Shown one piece after another: positions 1 to 7,700 of a DNA stretch of 64,000 nt. Location of the stretch: NCBI RefSeq assembly GCF_014199525.1, contig NZ_JACHNU010000002.1, positions 106,147-170,146 on the forward strand, in the 5' to 3' direction. Under the pieces are notes generated by a model. It ran no database searches, was not told where the DNA came from, and worked only from the letters and a program-made list of their open reading frames with translations. The position numbers and the translations under genes are program-made. The stretch's first letter is position 1. Every line of letters starts with the position of its first letter. This stretch comes from Conexibacter arvalis (GTDB lineage: Bacteria > Actinomycetota > Thermoleophilia > Solirubrobacterales > Solirubrobacteraceae).

Positions 1-134
1 CGCTCGCCACAGCGCGCCCGGCTCACCGCGACGCGCCCGCTCGCCACAGCGCGCCCGGCTCACCGCGACGCGCCCGCTCGCCACAGCGCGCCCGGCTCAC
101 CGCGACGCGCCCGCTCGCCACAGCGCGCCCGGCT
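1..134. repeat. 37-bp tandem repeat, 3.6 copies
   Basis: Three identical 37-bp units (1-37, 38-74, 75-111) and a partial fourth (112-134) follow one another, each starting CGCTCGCCACAGCGCGCCCG. The array touches the window edge, so its full length is unknown. It lies beyond the 3' end of the FG-GAP gene, and I see no convincing reading frame through it. Confidence 0.9.
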
Positions 135-147
135 CGTTCGCTCCACC

Positions 148-176
148 GTGCGCCCGCCTGCTCGACGGGCGTGCAC
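148..176 (-). terminator. possible hairpin terminator after the FG-GAP gene
   Basis: GTGCGCCCG is followed nine bases later by CGGGCGTGCAC. The arms pair as GTGC/GCAC and GCCCG/CGGGC with a two-base bulge. The hairpin is just past the stop of the minus-strand gene. No T-run follows, so this is only a candidate. Confidence 0.35.
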
Positions 177-181
177 GGCCG

Positions 182-2518
182 TCAGCGCCGCGCCGTGACG
201 ACGACGCGGGCGGCGATCGCGCGTGAGCCGGCCGCTCGCGCCACGAGTCTGACGACGTATCGGCGGCCCGGGCGGGCCCGTCTCGTCAGCTTGACGGCGA
301 TCGCGCGTCGGGCCGTTCTGCCGGCGCCGATCCGCCCGAGCTTGACGCAGCGGCCGGCCGCGAGCGCTCTGCCGACCCGCGGGCAGAGCGACACGCCGCG
401 CACCGCCGCTCTGCCGCGGTTGCGAACGGCGACCGTCAGTCGCAGCCGGCGGCCGGGCGCGAGCGCCGCCCGAGCCGGGCGGACCGTCAGCCGCAGCGCC
501 GCGGCGCGGCCGATCGAGCCGGAGCCGCCGCCCGCGCCGCCGCCGCCGGACCCGCCGCTTCCGCCGCCACTTCCGCCGCCCGAGCCGCCGCTTCTGCCGC
601 CGCCCGCGCCGCCGCCACCGCCGGAGCCGCCACCGCCACCGCCCGAGCCATCACCGGCGCCACCGCCACCGCCGCTACCTCCGTCGGAGCCATCTCCACC
701 GCCCGACCCGCCACCGCCAGAGCCGCCGCCCCCGTCGCCCCCGCCGGGCGGCTCGGTGCCGGTGCCGCTCAGGGCGACGGTCGTCTCGCGGGCGCCCGGG
801 GCGTCGGAGGCGATCGTCAGCGTCGCCGACCGGGCGCCGGGGGCGGGCGGCGCGAAGGAGAGCGCGAGGTCGCACGACTGGCCCGCCGGGATCGGCCGGT
901 CGGTGCAGCCGGTCGCGCCGAAGTCGGCCGCGTCGGGTCCGGAGATCGCCAGACCGGTCAGGCGCAGACCGTGGTCGCCGGGGTTGGAGACCGTGACGGT
1001 CGCGCCCGCGGGCGGGTCGCCGACCTGGCGGGAGCCGAGCTCGGCTGCCGAGGAGGAGACCGCGATCGCCGGCTCGGCGTCGTTGACGTACATCAGCACC
1101 CGCGCAGGCGACAGCGGGCTGGTCGCGAGGATGTCGAGCCGGCCGTCGCCGTCGAGGTCGGCGATCGCACCGGCGTTGTAGGACCACGCACCGGGAAGCA
1201 GCGCGCCCGCGTCCGACAGGAGCCGGCCGGCGCCGTCGCCGAACAGCGGCCAGACGCCGGCCGTCTCGCCGAGCGGCATCGCGGCGTCGAGCCGGCCGTC
1301 GCCGTCGAGGTCGCCGAGCGGAAGGGCGAAGACGCTCACCGGGTTGAGTGCCGGCGGGGTCACGAACGAGCCGGGCGGGCCAGCGCGGAACGTGCCGTCG
1401 CCGTCGCCGAGCAGCACCGCGACCGTGACGCTTCTGTTGTCCCCGCTCGCCGACCGGGCCGACACCACCAGGTCGACGCGTCCGTCGCCGTCGAGGTCGC
1501 CGGCGCTGAGCACGAGCGAGCCGGAGCCGGCGGCGTAGGGGCTGCCGGCGGCTCTCGCGAAGCCGCCCGTGCCGTCGCCGCGCAGGACCGTGACGACCCC
1601 GACCGTGACCAAGGCGTGGGCGACGGCGGCGTCGAGCTTGCCGTCGCCGTCGAAGTCGGCGAGCGCGACCGCGCTCGGGACGGCGCCGTCGAGCGCGACG
1701 TCGACGCTGGCCGGCGCGCCGAAGGTGCCGTCGCCGACGCCGCGCATGACGGCGAGGCGCGACCCGAGCCCGGTCTCGACGGCGAGGACGAGGTCGAGCT
1801 TCCCGTCTCCGTCGACGTCGCCGAGCGCCATCGTCCCGTACGCGCCCGGGGCGGTCACGGCCGGCGCGGGCGTGAACGCGCCGTCGCCGTCGCCGAGCAG
1901 CACCGCGACGGTCGAGCTGCTCGGCTGCGACTGGTACGCGAGCACGTCGGCGTGGCCGTCGCCGTTCACGTCGGCGACCTCCAGCGGGCCGCCGCCGTGC
2001 TCGTCGAGGCGGTGCGGGCTGCCCGGCCCGTGGCCGTACTGGCCGCTCGGGTCGCGCAGCAGGATCGAGAGCTCGCCCGACTGGAGCGCGACGGCGACGT
2101 CGGCCCGGCCGTCCTCGTCGAAGTCGCCGACGCCGAGCCCGCTCGGCCAGCCGAAGCCGTCGCCGGCCACCGGGACCGCGGAGCTCGTGAACGTGATCGC
2201 ATGCGCGGGCGCCGGTGCGAACAGGGCGCCGGCGAGCACGAGCGCCGGCAGCGACCCTGCAAACCCGCGCCGCGCACCGTCGAGACGCCGCCGGCGAGGC
2301 GCGATCCGCGGCGTGCTGCCCGTCGCGGCAGCTCCCGCGGGAAGCGCGCGTCGCCACACCGCGGGCACCGCCGCGAGCGCGCGTCGCCACACCGCGGGAA
2401 GCGATCGTCGGCCTGCCACGGGAAGCACGCGTCGGCGTTGGTCGGCTCTCCGATCGCGTGTGCGCGCAGCGGTCCGCGCGACCGCGGCGCTCGCGAGCGC
2501 GCGCGTCGTCCAGCTCAT
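182..2518 (-). CDS. secreted FG-GAP/VCBS repeat protein with choice-of-anchor-D domain and Gly-rich linker
   Basis: This looks like an extracellular beta-propeller protein. Seven FG-GAP/VCBS units with calcium-binding DxDxDG loops are visible (for example VGDFDEDGRAD, LADFDGDGKLD, IADLDGDGRLD). A choice-of-anchor-D/Hydin-like Ig domain follows (about AVSSSAAELGSRQVGD to VALSGTG), then a Gly/Ser linker of roughly 80 residues and a basic C-terminal beta domain (LTVRPARAALAPGRRL) resembling CARDB. A signal peptide (SLPALVLAGALFAPAPAHA) precedes the propeller. The start is uncertain: ATG at 2518 has AGGTGG upstream but leaves a long Arg-rich leader. An in-frame GTG nearer the signal peptide, or ATG at 2629, is possible. 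Ligand unknown; adhesion or cell-surface structure is the usual inference for this family. Confidence 0.75.
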   Translation of the reverse strand: MSWTTRALASAAVARTAARTRDRRADQRRRVLPVAGRRSLPAVWRRALAAVPAVWRRALPAGAAATGSTPRIAPRRRRLDGARRGFAGSLPALVLAGALFAPAPAHAITFTSSAVPVAGDGFGWPSGLGVGDFDEDGRADVAVALQSGELSILLRDPSGQYGHGPGSPHRLDEHGGGPLEVADVNGDGHADVLAYQSQPSSSTVAVLLGDGDGAFTPAPAVTAPGAYGTMALGDVDGDGKLDLVLAVETGLGSRLAVMRGVGDGTFGAPASVDVALDGAVPSAVALADFDGDGKLDAAVAHALVTVGVVTVLRGDGTGGFARAAGSPYAAGSGSLVLSAGDLDGDGRVDLVVSARSASGDNRSVTVAVLLGDGDGTFRAGPPGSFVTPPALNPVSVFALPLGDLDGDGRLDAAMPLGETAGVWPLFGDGAGRLLSDAGALLPGAWSYNAGAIADLDGDGRLDILATSPLSPARVLMYVNDAEPAIAVSSSAAELGSRQVGDPPAGATVTVSNPGDHGLRLTGLAISGPDAADFGATGCTDRPIPAGQSCDLALSFAPPAPGARSATLTIASDAPGARETTVALSGTGTEPPGGGDGGGGSGGGGSGGGDGSDGGSGGGGGAGDGSGGGGGGSGGGGGAGGGRSGGSGGGSGGGSGGSGGGGAGGGSGSIGRAAALRLTVRPARAALAPGRRLRLTVAVRNRGRAAVRGVSLCPRVGRALAAGRCVKLGRIGAGRTARRAIAVKLTRRARPGRRYVVRLVARAAGSRAIAARVVVTARR

Positions 2519-2733
2519 CCAAGCCACCTGCCCGTTCGTCGTTCGCGTCGCTCGTCGCGACCGCGCCCATGCGCGCAGCGACGCGATGCGCTGGCTTCCG
2601 AGCCTACGTGCGCGCGGCCGGCGCGCCAATGGACCCGCGTCGTCTCACGCAGGGGACCTGCGTCCCCACTCGCGGCCGCTGCGGAGCCTGCGCCGCCCCT
2701 CGCGGCCGCCCGACCGGCCGCGGGCCATGAACC

Positions 2734-2778
2734 GCATTGGCTTTCTGCCAGTGCTCAATACGTGCAGAAAGCCAATGC
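2734..2778. repeat. dispersed 45-bp palindrome, copy A
   Basis: Perfect 15-bp arms GCATTGGCTTTCTGC (2734-2748) and GCAGAAAGCCAATGC (2764-2778) enclose a 15-nt loop containing GCTC. The same architecture recurs at 52445-52489 and 63534-63578. Here it sits between the acidic-repeat gene's 3' end and the FG-GAP gene's 5' end, where it could also terminate transcription. Confidence 0.85.
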
Positions 2779-2850
2779 TCGGTGCCGTGAGGCGACGTGC
2801 GGTCGCCCCCCCTCGCTCAGCCGACGCGGCGGTCGCCCCGCCCGCCTCGC

Positions 2851-3732
2851 TCAGCTGGAGCGGCCGGTCGTTCTGCGCGCCGCCGAGGTGCGGGGGCGGC
2901 CCGGACGGCGGGGCGGCGACACTCTGCGCGGCGTGCGGCGGCGGGCCGGCGGGCGCTCCCGACCGTCCCCCTCGGCCTCCGGCTTCTCCTCGGCCTCAGC
3001 TTCCGGCTTCTCTTCAGCCTCGGCCTCGGGCTCTTCCTCGGCCTCCGCCTCGGGCTCTTCCTCAGCCTCGGCCTCGGGCTCTTCCTCAGCCTCGGCCTCG
3101 GGCTCTTCCTCAGCCTCGGCCTCGGGCTCTTCCTCAGCCTCGGCCTCGGGCTCTTCCTCGGCCTCGGCCTCCGGCTCCTCCTCGGCCTCGGCCTCCGGCT
3201 CCTCCTCGGCCTCGGCCTCCGGCTCCTCCTCAGCCTCGGCCTCCGCCTCCGGCTCCTCAGCCTCCGCCTCCGGCTCCTCCTCTTCAGCCTCCGCCTCCGG
3301 CTCCTCCTCAGCCTCGGCCTCCGGCTCCTCCTCTTCAGCCTCGGCCTCCGGCTCCTCCTCCTCAGCCTCCGCCTCCGGCTCCTCCTCCTCGGCCTCCGCC
3401 TCCGGCTCCTCCTCAGCCTCCGCCTCGGGCTCCTCCTCCTCGGCCTCCGCCTCCGGGCCGTGCTCGGTCTCCTCCTCGGCGGACGCGGAATCAGCGGACG
3501 AGGCGCGCTCCTGCTCCTCGTCCTCGCCCTCTTCCCCGCCGCCCGCGCCCTGCAGGCGCTCCTGCAGCAGTCTGCGGGCGGGGCCGGCGGCGGCGCGTGC
3601 GGCCGCGACGGTGCCGACGCCGAGCGCGAGCGCGCGGCCCGGGGTCAGGAAGCGGCGCTTCCGACCGGATCTCAGGTCCTCGAGGGCCGACTCGATCGCG
3701 GCGTTCACGGCTCTCTGTACGTCAATCGGCAT
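2851..3732 (-). CDS. acidic (PEAEAEEE)n repeat protein, gas vesicle locus
   Basis: This 293-residue protein has no recognised catalytic domain. Residues 1-75 form a basic, Ala-rich segment (MPIDVQRAVNAAIESALEDL, then RKRRFLTPGRALALGVGTVAAARAAAG). About 160 residues of near-perfect PEAEAEEE repeats (roughly 20 units) follow, ending in an Arg/Pro-rich basic tail (RRRTPRRVSPPRRPGRP). The middle should be highly acidic and extended or helical. GGGAG lies upstream of the ATG. It is the last gene of the operon divergent from gvpA, and the same repeat occurs in the SRPBCC protein two genes upstream. The N-terminus may correspond to small gas-vesicle-accessory proteins of actinomycetes (GvpY-like), but that is a guess. 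Repeat number may vary between strains. Confidence 0.7.
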   Translation of the reverse strand: MPIDVQRAVNAAIESALEDLRSGRKRRFLTPGRALALGVGTVAAARAAAGPARRLLQERLQGAGGGEEGEDEEQERASSADSASAEEETEHGPEAEAEEEEPEAEAEEEPEAEAEEEEPEAEAEEEEPEAEAEEEEPEAEAEEEPEAEAEEEEPEAEAEEPEAEAEAEEEPEAEAEEEPEAEAEEEPEAEAEEEPEAEAEEEPEAEAEEEPEAEAEEEPEAEAEEEPEAEAEEEPEAEAEEKPEAEAEEKPEAEGDGRERPPARRRTPRRVSPPRRPGRPRTSAARRTTGRSS

Positions 3733-3777
3733 CGTTTCGCTCCCTCGCCGGATCTCGTGTCCTCGCGCCGACGCCGC

Positions 3778-3918
3778 TCACCGGCGCAGCGCCTTGTAGG
3801 TGATCCCGCCGGCCGCGGCCGCCACCGTGCCGGCGGCGACCAACGCGCGGACCGGCGAGGAGCGTCTGCCTCTCGCCCGGTCCGCGACGGCGCGGCGCAG
3901 CGTCCGCGGGACGGCCAC
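3778..3918 (-). CDS. small 46-residue protein between the SRPBCC and acidic-repeat genes
   Basis: An unbroken frame from GTG at 3918 to TGA at 3778 encodes a small protein with a basic N-terminus ([20 protein letters not shown]) and a hydrophobic Ala/Gly segment ([17 protein letters not shown]) ending KALRR. GAGAGGG lies 8 nt before the GTG, and the gene starts 5 bp after the SRPBCC stop, so it fits the spacing of the operon. It could be a short membrane or vesicle-associated peptide. I do not recognise a family. Support comes from the ribosome binding site, the spacing and the lack of any other use for the gap. Confidence 0.55.
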   Translation of the reverse strand: MAVPRTLRRAVADRARGRRSSPVRALVAAGTVAAAAGGITYKALRR

Positions 3919-3923
3919 CGCCC

Positions 3924-5186
3924 CTACCCTCTCGCCGTCGGCGCCGCCCTGCGACGGCCCGGCGCGCTGCGACGGTTGTCGCCGCGGCCGTCGTCGCCGC
4001 GTCGGGCAGGTGTCCGGCGGCGTCTCGCAGCGGCAGGCTGGCGCCGTCTGGCGACCGGCGCGGGCTCGGGCTCCTCGGCCTCGGGCTCCTCCTCAGCCTC
4101 CGCCTCGGGCTCCTCCTCCGCCTCCGCCTCGGGCTCCTCCTCCGCCTCGGGCTCCTCCTCCGCCTCGGCCTCCGGCCCCTGCTGCTCCTCCTCGGACTCC
4201 TCGCCCGCGGCCGACGGCGCCTCGGAGTAGTCGCGCTCCTCGTCGTACGCGGGATCGTGGTCCTCGACCAGCTCGCCGTCCTCGATCACGCCGCGCCAGG
4301 CGCCGGTCTCCATCTCCTGCATCTCGATGTACGCCTTGAAGCGGTGCATGTCGGCCCGCATCGCGCGCTTGATGTGGCGCATGCCGCGCGCCGCCTTCTC
4401 GATCAGCGAGCCGGGCGCGACGTCGACGCTCAGCTCGATCCGCGTCAGCCGCGGCGCGAGCTCGTGGAAGGTCACGACACCGGTGTGGGTGATGCCCTCC
4501 TCGACCGACCACTTGATGCGCTCGTCGGGGCGCTGGGTCTCGATCTTGGCGGTGAACTCCTTCGTCTTCGCCCAGATCTTCGTCGCGAACTTGACGGTGC
4601 AGGGATCGTCCTGCGTCACGCGCGTGACGCGGTGCATGAAGTTCGGCCAGTCCTCGAACTGCGTCCACTGGTTGTAGGCCGTCTCGATCGGGACCGCGAC
4701 GTCCATCGACTGCTGCACCGGCATCCGCCGGCCCTCGCCGACGCCGGGCACGCCCTGCTCCCCGCCGCCGTCGCCACCGCCGCCGCCGAACGGCAGCATG
4801 CTCTCGCCGACTCTCTTGGCCACGCCGCCGACGCCGCCGGCCTCGTCGACCGTCTCCTTCACCTTCCCGCCGACGCCCTTGCCGACCGCGTCGCCGAGCT
4901 TGTGCGTCACGCTGTCGACCGCGCCGCCGGCGCCCGTCGCCTTGCCGACCGCGCCGGTCGCCTGCTTGGCTCCCTCGCCCATGAGGCGTCTTCTGGCGAC
5001 GCGGACGGCGCCCTTCGCGGCGAGCGGCGCGAGCGCGGCCAGACCGGCGCCCGCGGCGACGCCGCCCGCACCGGAGAGCGGGTTGCGCGAAGACTTGCTC
5101 TTGCCGTCGATCCCGATGTTCTTCGCCGCGTCACGAACCGCGTTGCTGAGCGTGTCGCGCATGACGTCCGCGATGTCCTTGGCCAT
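3924..5186 (-). CDS. SRPBCC-family protein with acidic repeat tail, gas vesicle locus
   Basis: Residues 1-145 are a low-complexity Ala/Gly/Lys segment starting [20 protein letters not shown]. Residues about 150-290 form a polyketide-cyclase/START-like SRPBCC domain ([20 protein letters not shown], then [15 protein letters not shown] and ARLTRIEL-type strands). The C-terminus carries PEAEAEEE repeats and a basic Arg-rich tail, the same layout as the acidic protein two genes on. SRPBCC proteins are frequent neighbours of actinobacterial gas vesicle genes, where their role is not established; binding a hydrophobic ligand or a shell component is inference. It is the first gene of the operon divergent from gvpA. 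Confidence 0.8.
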   Translation of the reverse strand: MAKDIADVMRDTLSNAVRDAAKNIGIDGKSKSSRNPLSGAGGVAAGAGLAALAPLAAKGAVRVARRRLMGEGAKQATGAVGKATGAGGAVDSVTHKLGDAVGKGVGGKVKETVDEAGGVGGVAKRVGESMLPFGGGGGDGGGEQGVPGVGEGRRMPVQQSMDVAVPIETAYNQWTQFEDWPNFMHRVTRVTQDDPCTVKFATKIWAKTKEFTAKIETQRPDERIKWSVEEGITHTGVVTFHELAPRLTRIELSVDVAPGSLIEKAARGMRHIKRAMRADMHRFKAYIEMQEMETGAWRGVIEDGELVEDHDPAYDEERDYSEAPSAAGEESEEEQQGPEAEAEEEPEAEEEPEAEAEEEPEAEAEEEPEAEEPEPAPVARRRQPAAARRRRTPARRGDDGRGDNRRSAPGRRRAAPTARG

Positions 5187-5263
5187 TCGTCAGTCCCTTC
5201 TCGCGCCAACATTCGGAGCGTCGGCCGATGTCGTTCGACCGCTCTGTCCGCTCTGCCGGGTCG

Positions 5264-5288
5264 ATACCCCCGGTATCTGGCGCTAAGC
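5264..5288 (-). promoter_or_regulatory. candidate sigma-B/F-type promoter for the SRPBCC operon
   Basis: Read on the minus strand, GCTT (5288-5285), a 15-nt spacer and GGGTAT (5269-5264) resemble the actinobacterial stress-sigma consensus GTTT-N14-17-GGGTAT. It lies 78 bp upstream of the ATG at 5186. One base of the -35 differs from consensus. Confidence 0.4.
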
Positions 5289-5442
5289 AGCGCGCTCGGA
5301 TGTCGGCGGTTCGGCGCTCGGCCGCCCGTCGATCGCTCCGGGCCCTTGGCGGACGCGCGCTCCGCACGCAGGCGCGGCCGCTCCCGCAGGCAGCGCCCCG
5401 TCTGTCACGTGAGCGGCGCGGCGCCACTCCGCCGCCGCGTCC

Positions 5443-5467
5443 GTTTGCGGCGATATGGCGGGGGTAA
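5443..5467 (+). promoter_or_regulatory. candidate sigma-B/F-type promoter for the gvp operon
   Basis: GTTT (5443-5446), a 15-nt spacer and GGGTAA (5462-5467) match the actinobacterial SigB/SigF consensus except for the last base. The -10 ends about 80 bp before the gvpA ATG. A near-identical element with the same spacer length precedes the carbamoyltransferase gene at 49542. This is inferred from motif and position only. Confidence 0.5.
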
Positions 5468-5546
5468 TCCGGAACCGTTGCGAAAGCCAGGATGGCCGCC
5501 GACGATTCGCACCCGGCGGTCACGAACAGCGGCGGAGGTGACGCCG

Positions 5547-5945
5547 ATGGGAGTGCAGCCGAGCCCGGGAGGAGCGCTGGAGCGCAACCAGGAAAGCTCC
5601 CTCGCGGATGTCGTGAACACGATCCTCGACAAGGGCGTCGTCGTCGACGTCTTCGCGCGCGTGTCGCTCGTCGGCATCGAGCTGCTGCGGGCCGACGTCC
5701 GCGTCGTGATCGCGAGCGTCGACACCTACCTGCGGTTCGCTGACGCGGTCGGACGGCTCGACATGGGCAGCGAGGAGCCGCGCGACCTGACCGAGGTCGT
5801 CGAGGACGTCTCCGAGGGCGCATCCAAGGGCAAGAGCCGCGGCGTGCTGGAGGCCGGCGCCGAGAAGCTGCAGGACATCGTCGGCGGCGGCGAGCGGGAG
5901 CAGGAGCCCGCGAAGCGCTCGGGCGGCAGAGGAGGCAAGCGATGA
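5547..5945 (+). CDS. gvpA: gas vesicle structural protein GvpA
   Basis: GvpA is the main shell protein; it assembles into ribs that form the gas-filled vesicle wall. Residues about 14-66 carry the diagnostic core: [20 protein letters not shown], then [20 protein letters not shown] and [17 protein letters not shown] charged C-terminal extension of about 60 residues follows, as seen in other actinobacterial GvpA proteins and absent from the short cyanobacterial form. GGAGG at 5534-5538 places the start at ATG 5547. The stop overlaps the gvpF start (ATGA), indicating translational coupling. This is the first gene of the + strand gvp operon. Confidence 0.95.
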   Translation: MGVQPSPGGALERNQESSLADVVNTILDKGVVVDVFARVSLVGIELLRADVRVVIASVDTYLRFADAVGRLDMGSEEPRDLTEVVEDVSEGASKGKSRGVLEAGAEKLQDIVGGGEREQEPAKRSGGRGGKR

Positions 5946-6739
5946 GCGCGCAGCGACAGCGCGAGCGCGAGAGCGGCGGCGAGCAGGGCCGCAGAGGCGT
6001 CTGGGTCTACGGCGTCGCGCCGGCCGGCGCCGCGCTGCGCGAGCTGGAGCGGCGCCGCGACAGACTCCCCGAGGTGTGGGTCGTCGACGCCGGCGACCTC
6101 GGCGCGATCGCCGGCCCGGCCCCCTCCGACGACGAGCGGGGGACGCGCGACCAGGCGCTCGCGCACGCGCACGTGCTCGAGGCCGCGATCCTCGACGCGC
6201 CGGTCGTCCCGTTCCGCTTCGGGATCGTCGTCGGCGACGCGCAGGACGTCGGCGAGGACCTCCTGCTCGCCCACCACGACGAGCTGGCGGCGCTGCTGAG
6301 ACGGGTCGAGAGCCGCCTCCAGATGACCCTCAAGGCCTACTACGACGAGGACGCGCTGCTGCGCGAGATCGTCGAGGCCGAGCCGGAGGTCGCGCGCCTG
6401 CGCGAGCAGCTGCGCGACGCGCCCGAGGAGGAGACGCGCGAGCAGCGCGTGCGGCTCGGCGAGCTGGTCGGCGCCGCCGTCGACCAGGCGCGCGAGCGCG
6501 ACGCCGCGGCGCTGCTCGACGCGCTGCGGCCGGTCGCGGTCGCCGCCGCCCCGGATCCGATCGAGCGCGAGTACATGGTCTGCAACGTGCCGCTGCTGGT
6601 CGAGCGCGATCGGCGCGAGGAGTTCGAGCAGGCCGTCGAGCAGCTCGCCGGCGACCACGCCGGGCGGATCCGCTTCCGCCTGCTCGGCCCGATGCCCGCG
6701 TACAGCTTCATCGACGTGGAGGAGCCGAGATGGGCCTGA
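5942..6739 (+). CDS. gvpF: gas vesicle protein GvpF (GvpF/GvpL family)
   Basis: This 265-residue protein belongs to the GvpL/GvpF family, minor components needed for vesicle assembly that contact GvpA in studied systems. Family features are VWVYGVAP at the N-terminus, [20 protein letters not shown] near residue 90, and the C-terminal [20 protein letters not shown] and [16 protein letters not shown] segment. The middle is rich in Glu and Arg and probably helical. It overlaps gvpA by 4 bp and gvpG by 10 bp. A second family member lies downstream (gvpL, 7693-8712). The F versus L naming rests on gene order as well as sequence. Confidence 0.92.
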   Translation: MSAQRQRERESGGEQGRRGVWVYGVAPAGAALRELERRRDRLPEVWVVDAGDLGAIAGPAPSDDERGTRDQALAHAHVLEAAILDAPVVPFRFGIVVGDAQDVGEDLLLAHHDELAALLRRVESRLQMTLKAYYDEDALLREIVEAEPEVARLREQLRDAPEEETREQRVRLGELVGAAVDQARERDAAALLDALRPVAVAAAPDPIEREYMVCNVPLLVERDRREEFEQAVEQLAGDHAGRIRFRLLGPMPAYSFIDVEEPRWA

Positions 6740-6987
6740 TCAAGGAGCTGGTGCTGCTGCCGGTCGCGCCGCTGCGCTTCACCGTCTGGGTCGGCGACAA
6801 GCTCGCGGAAGAGGTCGACCGCCAACACAACAGCCCCGCAGCGACGGTGCGCGAGCTGGAGGAGATCGAGCAGGCCCGCGCACGCGGCGAGCTCGACGCC
6901 GAGGAGGCCGCGCAGCGCGAGAGCGAGGCGCTCGATCGCCAGCTCTCCGGACCGGGCGCCGACGAGGAGGGAGCCGACCGTGGCTGA
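6730..6987 (+). CDS. gvpG: gas vesicle protein GvpG
   Basis: This 85-residue protein starts [20 protein letters not shown], typical of GvpG, followed by a charged helical region (TVRELEEIEQARARGELDAE). GvpG is a small assembly protein of unresolved mechanism, usually encoded directly after gvpF. Its start lies within the end of gvpF, and its stop overlaps the GTG of gvpO, so translation is likely coupled throughout. Confidence 0.92.
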   Translation: MGLIKELVLLPVAPLRFTVWVGDKLAEEVDRQHNSPAATVRELEEIEQARARGELDAEEAAQRESEALDRQLSGPGADEEGADRG

Positions 6988-7258
6988 GCGCAAGACGCCG
7001 AGCGCGGAGCTGGCCAGACGAGCGCGCGATCAGCTCGCGGAGGTCACCGGGCTGCAGCCCGAGAGCGTCAGCTCGCTGGAGCGAGCCGAGGACGGCAGCT
7101 GGTTCGTCACCGTCGAGCTGCTCGAGCTGGAGCGCGTGCCGTCGACCGACGACGTGCTCGGCAGCTACGAGGCGCGCGTCGACGAGGACGGCGAGCTGCT
7201 CGGCTACAGACGGCTGCGCCGCTACGCCCGCAGCCACGCCTACGAGCAGAGCGGGTGA
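6980..7258 (+). CDS. gvpO: gas vesicle protein GvpO
   Basis: This 92-residue protein matches the GvpO family: ARRARDQLAEVTGLQPESVS, then DGSWFVTVELLELERVPSTD and the ending GYRRLRRYARSHAY. GvpO is required for vesicle formation in haloarchaea and is conserved in actinobacterial clusters, where it often comes before gvpA. Here it sits between gvpG and gvpJ. The start is GTG at 6980, inside gvpG. The stop is 4 bp before the gvpJ ATG. Confidence 0.9.
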   Translation: MAERKTPSAELARRARDQLAEVTGLQPESVSSLERAEDGSWFVTVELLELERVPSTDDVLGSYEARVDEDGELLGYRRLRRYARSHAYEQSG

Positions 7259-7262
7259 GCAG

Positions 7263-7700
7263 ATGAGCGGGATCGTCCCCTCCAGCTCCGGAAACGCCGC
7301 CGCTCCGGGCGGAGCGCTCGCCGGCGCGTCGGAGGGCGCGTCGAACCTCGCCGACGTGCTCGAGCGCGTCCTCGACAAGGGGATCGTGATCGTCGGCGAC
7401 ATCCGCGTGAACCTGCTCGACATCGAGCTGCTGACGATCAGACTGCGGCTGCTCGTCGCCGGCGTCGACACGGCGCGGCGGATCGGCATCGACTGGTGGG
7501 AGCACGACCCGTGGCTGAGCGGCGGCGACGAGAACAGGCGCGCCGAGCTGGAGCAGCGGCTCGACCGGATCGAGCGGCTCGTCGCCGGCGAGGAGGAGCC
7601 GCCGGCGCTGGAGCGGGAGAACGAGCAGCTGCGCGAGGAGGTCGACCGCCTCCGCCGCCAGCTGACGAGCGGGAGCGAGCAGCGGGGAGCCGATGGCTGA
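7263..7700 (+). CDS. gvpJ: gas vesicle protein GvpJ (GvpA-like)
   Basis: GvpJ is a minor GvpA-homologous protein thought to act in shell nucleation. The GvpA-like core is at residues about 26-76: SNLADVLERVLDKGIVIVGD, IRVNLLDIELLTIRLRLLVA, followed by GIDWWEHDPWL, which is characteristic of GvpJ rather than GvpA. A heptad-like charged tail (RLDRIERLVAGEEE, NEQLREEVDRLRRQL) suggests a coiled coil. The stop overlaps the start of gvpL. Confidence 0.92.
   Translation: MSGIVPSSSGNAAAPGGALAGASEGASNLADVLERVLDKGIVIVGDIRVNLLDIELLTIRLRLLVAGVDTARRIGIDWWEHDPWLSGGDENRRAELEQRLDRIERLVAGEEEPPALERENEQLREEVDRLRRQLTSGSEQRGADG

Larger units (their letters stand above)
5187..5546. other. divergent intergenic region between the SRPBCC gene and gvpA
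   Basis: This 360-bp region separates the two gas vesicle operons. It has no supported gene. It holds the perfect palindrome GATACC-CCC-GGTATC (5263-5277) and two candidate stress-sigma promoters pointing outward, listed separately. Short frames inside it lack good starts. Confidence 0.7.

Noticed and set aside
1-134. CRISPR-like array (37-bp units)
   Set aside because: The units are directly adjacent without unique spacers, and no cas gene is visible.
2734-2778. Simple rho-independent terminator as the only explanation
   Set aside because: No T-run follows, and the same arms and loop motif recur at two other places, one within a gene. A dispersed element fits better, although it may also terminate transcription.
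971-3799. Very long plus-strand reading frames opposite the FG-GAP and acidic-repeat genes (including Ser/Ala-Ser and Pro repeats)
   Set aside because: They are mirror frames of GC-rich coding sequence and repeats. The minus-strand proteins have recognisable domains, and the plus-strand ones do not.
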